A stretch of 64,000 bases of DNA. It comes from Lachnospiraceae bacterium UBA3804 (GTDB lineage Bacteria > Bacillota > Clostridia > Lachnospirales > Lachnospiraceae). The notes under the pieces are model-generated. The model searched no databases and was not told the origin of the DNA. It saw only the letters and a list, made by a program, of their open reading frames with translations. The DNA lies in NCBI GenBank assembly GCA_002368665.1, contig DFEK01000011.1:1-64000 (forward strand). The letters run 5' to 3'. Below, in pieces: positions 26,038 to 33,481 of this stretch. The position numbers and the translations under genes are program-made. How positions within the stretch are numbered: position 1 is the stretch's first letter; every line of letters begins with the position of its first letter.

Positions 26038-26934
26038 CTATTCTTCGCCTTTGATCGGATCATTATCGGAAATGATCATGGTTCCGATACCTTTCTTGGT
26101 GAAGATTTCAAGTAACAGGCAGTGCGGAATACGTCCGTCGAGAATATGCACGCTTCGTACACCGTCTTCCACAGCCTGAATGCAGTTTCCGAGCTTCGGA
26201 AGCATTCCGCCGCCGATAAATCCGCCGTTGATCAGTCCTCTTGCTTCAGAAGTCGTGATACGGGAAATTAAAGATGTCGGGTCGTTTAAATCACGGAAGA
26301 GTCCGTCGATATCCGTAAGGAATGCCAGTTTGTCCGCGCCTACCGCTTTGGCAATCTCACAAGCGGCATCGTCCGCATTGATATTATAGGTATTGAAATC
26401 ATCATCGAGTCCGATGGGTGCAACGATCGGAAGGAAATCGGCATCCAGCAGATCAAAGAGGATCTTCGCATCCACGTTCTTGATATCACCGACGAATCCG
26501 ATGTCTTTTCCGTCCACATAACGGCGGTTTACATTCAACAGTTTACCGTCCTTACCGGAAATACCGATTGCTCTGACACCGAGCTGTTCCGCCATGGCTA
26601 CCAGATTTTTATTGATTCGGTTTAAAACCATTTCCGCAATTTCCATGGTCTCCGCATCGGTAATTCGAAGGCCCTTATAAAATTCGGCTTCTTTGCCGGT
26701 CTTCTCCACCCATTTGCTGATGGCCTTTCCGCCACCATGAACCACAATGGGCTTGAATCCAACGAGTTTCAAAAGCACGCAGTCTTCAATGACTTTTTTC
26801 TGCATGGCTTCATCGCTCATGGCACTTCCGCCGTACTTGATCACGATGATCTTACGATTGAATTTCTGAATATAAGGAAGGGCTTCGACTAAGACCGAAG
26901 CTTTCTCCAATACTTTCTCCATATCCTTTTCCAT
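26038..26934 (-). CDS. argB: Acetylglutamate kinase
   Basis: Phosphorylates N-acetylglutamate, usually the feedback-controlled step when synthesis is cyclic. Conserved IVIKYGGSAM, VVHGGGKAIS and the C-terminal FIGGGMLPKL are present. The N-terminal helix MEKVLEKASVLVEALPYIQKF is the type found in arginine-sensitive hexameric enzymes, so feedback inhibition by arginine is likely. 298 residues; GGAGGAATCAG before the ATG. Lies 27 bases downstream of argJ. Confidence 0.96.
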   Translation of the reverse strand: MEKDMEKVLEKASVLVEALPYIQKFNRKIIVIKYGGSAMSDEAMQKKVIEDCVLLKLVGFKPIVVHGGGKAISKWVEKTGKEAEFYKGLRITDAETMEIAEMVLNRINKNLVAMAEQLGVRAIGISGKDGKLLNVNRRYVDGKDIGFVGDIKNVDAKILFDLLDADFLPIVAPIGLDDDFNTYNINADDAACEIAKAVGADKLAFLTDIDGLFRDLNDPTSLISRITTSEARGLINGGFIGGGMLPKLGNCIQAVEDGVRSVHILDGRIPHCLLLEIFTKKGIGTMIISDNDPIKGEE

Positions 26935-26961
26935 TCTGATTCCTCCGATATCTATGGTTTA

Positions 26962-28185
26962 CTATGAGCGGTAATCCGCATTGATTTTCACATAATCGTA
27001 TGTTAAGTCGCAGCCCCATGCGGTAGCCTCTGCATCACCTTCATGCATGTCCACGCGAACGATAACCTCTTCCTCGGACATGATCTGCGTTGCGAGATCC
27101 TCGTCAAATTCGAGCGGAACACCCATCTTAAATACCTGTAATTCTCCGCCCTTGCTTTCAAAGAACAGTTCCACGGTATTCTGGTCGAATGTTTCTCCGG
27201 AATACCCCATCGCACATAAAAATCTTCCGAAGTTCGCGTCGCATCCGTAAATGGCTGCCTTGGAAAGACTGGAGCTGATAATGCTTCTGGCAAGCGTTTT
27301 GGCTTTCTTTTTATTCTCTGCATTGATCACATGTGCGGTAAAAAGCTTGGTCGCACCTTCTCCGTCCGCTGCCATTCTTCTTGCCAGATACGTGCATACT
27401 TCATATAAAGCGGCCTTGAAGGTTTCGTAATCTTCGTTCTTTTCGTCGATCGTTTCATTATTGGCAAGACCGTTTGCCATGATCAGCAATGTGTCGTTTG
27501 TGGAGGTATCTCCGTCAACCGAAATCATATTGAACGTATCTTCCACAACCTCGGAAAGTGCTTCCTGTAAAAGCGGTTTCTTGATATCCAGATCGGTTGT
27601 TAAGAATCCGAGCATCGTACACATATTGGGATGGATCATTCCGGAGCCCTTGCTCATTCCGCCCAGTGTAACCGTTTTGCCGCCGACTTCAAACTGTACC
27701 GCAATTTCCTTATTTACGGTATCGGTCGTCATAATAGCTTTGCTGGCTTCGGTTCCCGCTTCGATGGAATTACTGAGTGTGGAACACATTTTCTTTACAC
27801 CGTTTACAAGTTTGTCCACGGGAAGCTGCATTCCGATAACACCGGTCGATGCAACCGCGATCGAAATATAAGGAACATTTAAGCACTCTTCCACCGCTTT
27901 GGCCGTATCCTCGCAGGCATCATAGCCTTCTTTGCCGGTGCAGGCATTGGCGATTCCGGAATTGACAACAACGCCGTGGAGCGGCTTGCCGGATTCAACC
28001 AGTTTCTTATCCCACATAACACATGCGGCTTTGACTACATTGCTGGTAAAAGTACCGGCCGTCACACAGGGTGACTTGCTGTAAACCATAGCCATATCCG
28101 TTCTGTCTTTATATTTAATATTTGCTTCGCATACTGCGGCAGAAAAACCTTGCGCTGCCGTAACGCCGCCTTCTATCCTTTTCAT
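26962..28185 (-). CDS. argJ: Bifunctional ornithine acetyltransferase / N-acetylglutamate synthase
   Basis: Recycles the acetyl group from acetylornithine to glutamate; some members also use acetyl-CoA. The autocleavage site appears as GMIHPNMCTMLGF, with Thr190 as new N-terminal nucleophile (Ala is usual before it, Cys here). GMSKGSG precedes it. ATG at 28185 is chosen over 28191 because AAAGGA lies 7 bases upstream; 407 residues, a normal length. Operon order GNAT-argJ-argB-argD; argC, argF and argH are not in the window. Confidence 0.95.
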   Translation of the reverse strand: MKRIEGGVTAAQGFSAAVCEANIKYKDRTDMAMVYSKSPCVTAGTFTSNVVKAACVMWDKKLVESGKPLHGVVVNSGIANACTGKEGYDACEDTAKAVEECLNVPYISIAVASTGVIGMQLPVDKLVNGVKKMCSTLSNSIEAGTEASKAIMTTDTVNKEIAVQFEVGGKTVTLGGMSKGSGMIHPNMCTMLGFLTTDLDIKKPLLQEALSEVVEDTFNMISVDGDTSTNDTLLIMANGLANNETIDEKNEDYETFKAALYEVCTYLARRMAADGEGATKLFTAHVINAENKKKAKTLARSIISSSLSKAAIYGCDANFGRFLCAMGYSGETFDQNTVELFFESKGGELQVFKMGVPLEFDEDLATQIMSEEEVIVRVDMHEGDAEATAWGCDLTYDYVKINADYRS

Positions 28186-28209
28186 ACACATTTCCTTTCC
28201 GAAATCATT

Positions 28210-28689
28210 TTACAACTGATTAAAGGTAAAAATATTGTCTTCATTTAATACAAAATCGTAATAATTCAAATCCTCTCTTTTCGTCCATCCGATCTCATGC
28301 CAGAATGCATTTCCGATGTCGTTTGCCGTAAACGCGATCAAAGAGACTTTGTTGATTCCTTCTTCTTTTAATCCTCTCATCGAGAACGCTACCATGGCCT
28401 TCCCGATACCGTGCATGCGATACTCCTTTCGGACGCAAACATGGTAGAGGCATCCTCGTCGGCCGTCATGTCCGCAAAGAATGGCACCGACTATCTCGTC
28501 ACCCACAACACAGACGCAGCTCAAACCCGGATTTCGTTTCAGAAACTTCGCCACCCCTTCTTCGGAGTCATCAATGCTTCTGATACAGAATCCCTGAATG
28601 GAAAGCCATAAATCCTTTACTTTGGGATAGTCGGCCTCTTCCATTGCCCGTATCGTATATGCAATTGGCATATTATCCGTTTTACTCAA
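28210..28689 (-). CDS. GNAT-family N-acetyltransferase, first gene of the arginine operon
   Basis: 159 residues. GNAT fold is indicated by YTIRAMEEADYPKVKDLW (beta1-alpha1), VVGDEIVGAILCGHDGRRGCLYHVCV (beta4), and acetyl-CoA loop RKEYRMHGIGKAM (Q/RxxGxG/A type). A TTG start at 28689 is supported by GGAG 8 bases upstream; the alternative ATG at 28671 lacks a good site. It is 24 bases upstream of argJ and behind the same promoter, so it may supply N-acetylglutamate to prime the argJ cycle. That is inference: the sequence alone does not fix the substrate. Confidence 0.85.
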   Translation of the reverse strand: MSKTDNMPIAYTIRAMEEADYPKVKDLWLSIQGFCIRSIDDSEEGVAKFLKRNPGLSCVCVVGDEIVGAILCGHDGRRGCLYHVCVRKEYRMHGIGKAMVAFSMRGLKEEGINKVSLIAFTANDIGNAFWHEIGWTKREDLNYYDFVLNEDNIFTFNQL

Positions 28690-28753
28690 AATACTGTCTC
28701 CATGCTGTTTGTAACCGTTCTTCCCTTTTTATAAGGAGAAGATATCGCCTATT

Positions 28754-28781
28754 ACTATAACACATTCTGCTTAAATGTCCA
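28754..28781 (-). promoter_or_regulatory. Promoter of the GNAT-argJBD operon
   Basis: On the - strand: TGGACA (28776-28781), 16-base spacer, TATAGT (28754-28759). The first ARG-box-like site (28791-28804) lies just upstream of the -35. Confidence 0.65.
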
Positions 28782-28790
28782 CATGTTTTT

Positions 28791-28886
28791 TGCTATTTTA
28801 TTCATAAATTTTGATTATTTCTGTCGTTTTATGCAATTATACATTGATTTTTGTATTTTTATGCATTATTTGTGCTTGATTATGCG
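28791..28886. promoter_or_regulatory. Phased array of ARG-box-like operators between divergent arginine genes
   Basis: Four 14-mers resemble the ArgR/AhrC half-site pair TGNATWWWWATNCA: TGCTATTTTATTCA (28791-28804), TGTCGTTTTATGCA (28822-28835), TGTATTTTTATGCA (28852-28865) and a weaker TGCTTGATTATGCG (28873-28886). The first three are centred 31 and 30 bp apart, about three helical turns, putting them on one DNA face. The fourth overlaps the argG -35. This fits arginine-dependent repression of both operons by an ArgR hexamer. Confidence 0.65.
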
Positions 28887-28904
28887 AAACAAGTGTTGTA
28901 TAGT
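28876..28904 (+). promoter_or_regulatory. Promoter of argG
   Basis: TTGATT (28876-28881), 17-base spacer, TATAGT (28899-28904). Overlapped at its -35 by the weakest ARG-box-like site. Confidence 0.7.
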
Positions 28905-28951
28905 AAAAAAGCAAATTGCAAATGTACCAATGAATCGGAGGATTAAAGAAA

Positions 28952-30175
28952 ATGAAAGAAAAAGTAATTCTTGCCTATTCCGGCGGACTTGATACCACGG
29001 CTATTATTCCCTGGTTGAAAGAGAATTTCGATTATGAAGTAATCTGTGTCTGCGTAGACTGCGGACAGGGAAACGAACTGGACGGGTTAAACGAGCGTGC
29101 CAAACTGTCCGGTGCAACCAAACTTTATATTGAAGATATCGTAGATGATTTCTGCGAAAACTATATTGTTCCCTGTGTACAGGCTCACGCTGTATATGAG
29201 AACAAGTATCTGCTCGGAACTTCCATGGCAAGACCCGCTATCGTAAAGAGACTGGTAGAGATTGCCAGAAAAGAAGGCGCTGCTGCCATCTGCCACGGAG
29301 CAACCGGTAAGGGTAACGACCAGATCCGTTTCGAACTCGGTATCAAAGCTCTCGCTCCCGACTTAAAGATCATCGCTCCCTGGAGAAGTCCTCTTTGGAA
29401 ACTTGACTCCCGTGAGTCCGAAATCGAATACTGCCACCAGCATGGCATCGATCTTCCTTTTGCACAGGACTCTTCCTACAGCCGTGACAGAAACATCTGG
29501 CACATTTCCCACGAAGGTCTTGAACTGGAAGATCCCGCCAACGAGCCGAACTACGATCACCTTCTGGTACTCGGCGTAACTCCCGAGAAAGCTCCGGATG
29601 AAGGCGAATATGTTACCCTTTCCTTTGAAAAGGGTGTTCCTACCGCGATCAACGGTGAGAGCATGAAAGTTGCCGACATCATCCGTAAATTAAATGAGAT
29701 CGGCGGAAAGCACGGCATCGGTATCATCGATATCGTGGAAAACCGTGTAGTCGGCATGAAGTCCCGTGGCGTATACGAAACACCGGGCGGAACCATTCTT
29801 TACGAAGCTCACCAGCAGCTGGAAGAGCTCATCCTGGACCGTGACTGCTATCGTACTAAGGCTGAAATGGGTGCACTCCTTGCACAGGTTATTTACGAAG
29901 GAAAATGGTTCACTCCGTTATGCGAAGCCATCCGTGCATTCATTACTTCCACCCAGGAATATGTAACCGGTGAAGTGAAATTCAAATTATACAAGGGAAA
30001 TATCATCAAGGCAGGCACCACCTCCCCTTATTCTCTGTATAACGAATCCCTCGCATCCTTTACGACCGGTGATTTATACGATCATCATGATGCTGACGGC
30101 TTCATCAACCTCTTCGGCCTTTCCACCAAGGTTCGTGCCATGAAGATGCTTGAAGTAGAGAAAAAGAATCAGTAA
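28952..30175 (+). CDS. argG: Argininosuccinate synthase
   Basis: Joins citrulline and aspartate with ATP hydrolysis to give argininosuccinate. N-type ATP pyrophosphatase P-loop AYSGGLDTT at residues 7-15, the substrate-binding GATGKGNDQ (near 115-123) and the Asp/citrulline pocket are intact; 407 residues. ATG with GGAGG 10 bases upstream. It is divergent from the argJBD operon and shares the operator region. argH is not adjacent; the next gene on the strand is a DUF1294 protein 32 bases on. Confidence 0.97.
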   Translation: MKEKVILAYSGGLDTTAIIPWLKENFDYEVICVCVDCGQGNELDGLNERAKLSGATKLYIEDIVDDFCENYIVPCVQAHAVYENKYLLGTSMARPAIVKRLVEIARKEGAAAICHGATGKGNDQIRFELGIKALAPDLKIIAPWRSPLWKLDSRESEIEYCHQHGIDLPFAQDSSYSRDRNIWHISHEGLELEDPANEPNYDHLLVLGVTPEKAPDEGEYVTLSFEKGVPTAINGESMKVADIIRKLNEIGGKHGIGIIDIVENRVVGMKSRGVYETPGGTILYEAHQQLEELILDRDCYRTKAEMGALLAQVIYEGKWFTPLCEAIRAFITSTQEYVTGEVKFKLYKGNIIKAGTTSPYSLYNESLASFTTGDLYDHHDADGFINLFGLSTKVRAMKMLEVEKKNQ

Positions 30176-30207
30176 TCATTTTATTCCAGAAGAAAGAGCC
30201 GGTAACT

Positions 30208-30504
30208 ATGAATGTTTACCATTACATCCTCATCTATCTCGGAGTCATGAGCCTTTTGGGCTTCATTATGATGGGAATTGATAAAGCCAAAGCCAAAAGA
30301 CATTCTTTCCGTATTCCGGAGGCGACACTGTTCCTCATTGCCGTCTTCGGCGGAAGTATCGGTTCCATTCTGGGAATGTATACGTTTCGCCACAAAACAA
30401 AACACAAGTCTTTTGTCATCGGTATGCCGGCCATTTTAATTGTCCAGATACTGATCGTTGTGGCGATCATTCTATCCCCGATTGAAATTGTTGTATTTGA
30501 TTAA
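30208..30504 (+). CDS. DUF1294 small membrane protein
   Basis: 98 residues with three hydrophobic helices (about 5-25, 38-58, 72-95). The family signature is visible: MMGIDKAKAKRHSFRIPE followed by FGGSIGSILGMYTFRHKTKH. Members occur alone or fused to cold-shock domains; function unknown. Probably read through from argG (gap 32 bases) and followed directly by a terminator. Confidence 0.85.
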   Translation: MNVYHYILIYLGVMSLLGFIMMGIDKAKAKRHSFRIPEATLFLIAVFGGSIGSILGMYTFRHKTKHKSFVIGMPAILIVQILIVVAIILSPIEIVVFD

Positions 30505-30505
30505 G

Positions 30506-30527
30506 GGCTCGTTTTGAGCCCTTTTTC
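30506..30527 (+). terminator. Terminator of argG-DUF1294
   Basis: GGGCTC / GAGCCC stem around a GTTTT loop, followed by TTTTT. It lies only 16 bases ahead of the next start codon, so the downstream LytTR gene must depend on read-through or on a promoter inside the DUF1294 gene. Confidence 0.85.
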
Positions 30528-30542
30528 TTACCCGGAGGGACT

Positions 30543-31244
30543 ATGCATATCGCGGTTTGTGATGACAATGTAGCGGACAGAAAACAGACGGAACGGCTTC
30601 TTTCACGGGAATCCGCCAAACGGCTGGAAACATCCGGAAATCTCTATGTCGACTCGTTTGGAAATGAGACGGCCTTACTTGCCGCGCCCATGAAATACGA
30701 TCTGTTTTTCCTGGATATGACGAACAGTACGCTTGATGGTGCCGAACTTGCGGCAACATTGCGAAACGAGGGCGTTACGGCTCCTATTGTACTGCTTTGC
30801 TCCTCCATCGACTATCGGACCAAACCCCTTACGGACAATGTCGAATGCATGGATAAACCCATCAAAACGGCAGAACTTTCCGCTCTTTTGGACCGCCAGA
30901 TTGCAAAATGTAAGGACAAAGAACCGACCATTGAAATCAGAGACAGCAAAAAAGCCTACTATCTGCATTCAAAACAGATCATTCATGCCGACTCCGCACC
31001 GGACGGTGTAACGGTGACCTGCACGGACGGCCTTGTCATTCACCCGCTTGGCGACATCCGCGATCTTTGCCAGAGTTTCACCGGCTTTGACACTTTTGTC
31101 CTGATCGGACATAAAACCCTCATCAATTTGGAACATGTAAAAGAATACAAAAAACGCACGGTCACATTAAGCGACGGTGCGTCCTATACCGTTTCCATTC
31201 TGGAAAACAAATCATTCCTGCGTGCTCTTAACGCTCTTCGATGA
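30543..31244 (+). CDS. LytTR-family response regulator (AgrA/LytR type)
   Basis: 233 residues. Receiver domain (1-120) with VCDDN acidic pair and phospho-Asp in LFFLDMTN near residue 59; a Lys in MDKPIK. LytTR DNA-binding domain (about 135-230) with IGHKTLINLEHVKEYKKRTV typical of this fold. Such regulators control virulence, bacteriocin or autolysis genes, but there is no cognate kinase or peptide gene beside it: an orphan. CCGGAGGGA just ahead of ATG is a strong ribosome binding site. The 3' end overlaps the convergent transporter gene by 33 bases. Confidence 0.88.
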   Translation: MHIAVCDDNVADRKQTERLLSRESAKRLETSGNLYVDSFGNETALLAAPMKYDLFFLDMTNSTLDGAELAATLRNEGVTAPIVLLCSSIDYRTKPLTDNVECMDKPIKTAELSALLDRQIAKCKDKEPTIEIRDSKKAYYLHSKQIIHADSAPDGVTVTCTDGLVIHPLGDIRDLCQSFTGFDTFVLIGHKTLINLEHVKEYKKRTVTLSDGASYTVSILENKSFLRALNALR

Positions 31245-32177
31245 TTGACTTCCGAAAACCTGGCTTACGATGATTGCGGCAAACATTATGATGCAGCCGA
31301 TTCCTTCCCGTAAAGTCATCTTCTGATGCAAAATCAGCCATCCTCCCAAAACCGAAAATACGGATTCTAAGCACATCAGAAGCGATGCTTTGGTGGGCTC
31401 TACGTACTTCTGCCCTATAATCTGCAACGTGTATCCGACTCCGCTGGATAAAACTCCCGCATACAAAATCGGCAACAGGCCGTCAAGTAACTGCGACAAG
31501 GTGGGTTTCTCCACTAAAATCATTCCGATTCCGCAGAGCACTCCGACCATGAAAAACTGGCTGACCGCGATCAAAAGCCCGTTTAATCTGGCAGAGAAAT
31601 AGTCCACAAGCAGTATATGGAATGTAAAAAGCACGGCGCAGGCTATGATGAGCAGATCGCCCTTCTCAAGCCGGAATCCGCTGCCTTTTTGGATGCAAAG
31701 AAGGTACAATCCGAACGTGGCTGCCACCACACAGATCCAGATGATCCATTTGGGCTTTTTCTTAAGAAACACACCCGCAACCGGTACCAGAACAATATAA
31801 AGTGCCGTAATAAATCCCGCTTTGCCGACATTATCGGTCAGGCCGATACCGATCTGCTGACTGGTGGTAGCAATCGTAAAAATGAATCCGATGGAAAGAA
31901 TTCCCGAAAAGATCAGCTTCCGTTTCTTTCCGGAATCCGACACTTCGCCTCCGTCTCCATCCCCGACAACGAAAATCTTCCTGCGGTTTAAGATCAGGAG
32001 CGGGCTCAGCGCAAGGATGGCAACAAAGGAGCGCACACTGTTAAACGTAAACGGTCCCATGCTCTCCATGCCCTTTTGCTGCGCAACAAAAGCAAGCCCC
32101 CAGATAATCGCTGTGATCAGCAGAAGGAGGCTTCCGACATTCGACATGAGTTTTGCTTTTTCTTTACCGTTTTTCAT
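31212..32177 (-). CDS. EamA/DMT-family transporter
   Basis: Ten predicted transmembrane helices in two EamA repeats (about 10-150 and 160-300), beginning LLLLITAIIWGLAFVAQQKG, with the second repeat ending GGWLILHQKMTLREGIGCIIM. Drug/metabolite transporters of this class export amino acids, nucleotides or metabolites; substrate cannot be inferred. ATG at 32177 gives 321 residues; a longer in-frame start at 32234 would add a hydrophilic leader. Monocistronic and convergent with the LytTR gene. Confidence 0.87.
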   Translation of the reverse strand: MKNGKEKAKLMSNVGSLLLLITAIIWGLAFVAQQKGMESMGPFTFNSVRSFVAILALSPLLILNRRKIFVVGDGDGGEVSDSGKKRKLIFSGILSIGFIFTIATTSQQIGIGLTDNVGKAGFITALYIVLVPVAGVFLKKKPKWIIWICVVAATFGLYLLCIQKGSGFRLEKGDLLIIACAVLFTFHILLVDYFSARLNGLLIAVSQFFMVGVLCGIGMILVEKPTLSQLLDGLLPILYAGVLSSGVGYTLQIIGQKYVEPTKASLLMCLESVFSVLGGWLILHQKMTLREGIGCIIMFAAIIVSQVFGSQSSKSVKSTQE

Positions 32178-32223
32178 CGACAAAACTATAACAGAGCGAT
32201 TTGTTTTTGGCAATGCTCTTTTA

Positions 32224-32252
32224 TTGCTACACAAGGGTTTTTATGGTATACT
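32224..32252 (+). promoter_or_regulatory. Promoter of the 32.3-34.8 kb operon
   Basis: TTGCTA (32224-32229), 17-base spacer, TATACT (32247-32252); a second TATACT follows at once. Drives the small membrane protein, DUF975 and diguanylate cyclase genes. Confidence 0.65.
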
Positions 32253-32279
32253 GTATACTGTCTCAAAGGACGGTTTAGA

Positions 32280-32732
32280 ATGGATTATAATCAAAACAAT
32301 CATCAAAACGACAATTATTCGCAGAACAATCCGGACAATATGCAGAACAGGTATGATCCCTGGACTGCAATGTATTTTCGTGCGACCAAAATCGCCACAA
32401 TGTTTTTCTTCGCGGCTTTGATCACGTTTTTGTTCCGCACGGTCGTTCTTCCGTTCATCTTCTGTGCCATCAGCATCATCTTTTGCTATCTTTCCAAGGG
32501 AACCAAGCCGAAACTGGAGAAGTATAACCGTCTGGTTATTATTTTCTCAACGTTTCTTCTGATCGCAAACACCGTCTATAGCGTATATATGGTGTACACT
32601 GTAAGTCACGATCCGGAGTACCGTGCACAGATGAACCAGACCTATGAACAGTTCTACGGAATGTCTTTCGATGAATATATGGAACAAATGAAGGAAACCT
32701 ATCTCGGAACAGGAGGAAATCCCAATGAATAA
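32280..32732 (+). CDS. Small membrane protein with Asn/Gln-rich N-terminus
   Basis: 150 residues. The first 27 are almost only Asn, Gln, Asp, Tyr and His. Two hydrophobic pairs follow (about 37-66 and 80-105), then a soluble tail with FYGMSFDEYMEQMKETY. ATG at 32280 is preceded by AAGGA. Its stop overlaps the next gene by 8 bases, so translation is probably coupled. Family not recognised; similar small helices with polar tails occur next to DUF975 genes. Confidence 0.75.
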   Translation: MDYNQNNHQNDNYSQNNPDNMQNRYDPWTAMYFRATKIATMFFFAALITFLFRTVVLPFIFCAISIIFCYLSKGTKPKLEKYNRLVIIFSTFLLIANTVYSVYMVYTVSHDPEYRAQMNQTYEQFYGMSFDEYMEQMKETYLGTGGNPNE

Positions 32733-33480
32733 AGGATACTCCTCGGTAAGTGAAATCCGCGGCAAGGCAAGACTGACTTTGATGGAACACTTAAATCCGA
32801 GTGTCGGAATTACCCTGATCTATTTTATGATCTCTTTCTTCCTTAGCCTGTTTACCACGATTATGTCTTTTGAAGGAACTCCGTTAATGCTCATTCTGTT
32901 TGAGTTGTTTTCGCTTACCATACATGTGTTTATAGCACTGTTTAAGGCGGGCAGGGCCAAGTATTTTGCCGGGATCGCAGACCGTAAACAAATTGCGGTT
33001 AAAACCATATTCAGCGCCTTTACCTCCCATCCGGGAAGAATTGTCGGAGCAGGCTTCCTTTTGGAAGGTGTGAAACTGATCTTCTCTCTCCCCGGCATAG
33101 TGTATTCCCTCATTGTTCCCGCGGGAATGAACCGGCTGACATACTGGATCACGCTGGCACTGGTGGTTTTGACGGGAAAATTACTCGGATTTCTTTTCCT
33201 GCTATCCTTCATGCCGCTTTACTACCTATTAATGGACTTTCCCAATATGTCCCTCGGTAAAGCAATCCGCATGAGTATCTGGCTGATGAAAGGAAACAAA
33301 ATGCGCTACATCGGTCTATTGATTGCCTATATACCGCTTCTTTTGGTATGTGTTGTTTCCTTCGGCATCGGTTTTATCTGGATAAGCCCTCTGATACAAT
33401 GTGCCGCAGGACATTTTTATCTGGATTTGCTTTCACAGAAACAATCCAAAGTTTCTGCTTCCGATAAGGAGATTGTATAG
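32725..33480 (+). CDS. DUF975 family integral membrane protein
   Basis: 251 residues with about six transmembrane helices. The family features are the N-terminal SVSEIRGKARLTL and a C-terminal PNMSLGKAIRMSIWLMKGNKMRYIGLL segment. Function unknown; DUF975 proteins are frequent in Lachnospiraceae. Overlaps the preceding gene (ATGAATAA) and stops 1 base before the TTG start of the diguanylate cyclase, so all three are one translationally linked unit. Confidence 0.85.
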   Translation: MNKGYSSVSEIRGKARLTLMEHLNPSVGITLIYFMISFFLSLFTTIMSFEGTPLMLILFELFSLTIHVFIALFKAGRAKYFAGIADRKQIAVKTIFSAFTSHPGRIVGAGFLLEGVKLIFSLPGIVYSLIVPAGMNRLTYWITLALVVLTGKLLGFLFLLSFMPLYYLLMDFPNMSLGKAIRMSIWLMKGNKMRYIGLLIAYIPLLLVCVVSFGIGFIWISPLIQCAAGHFYLDLLSQKQSKVSASDKEIV

Positions 33481-33481
33481 A

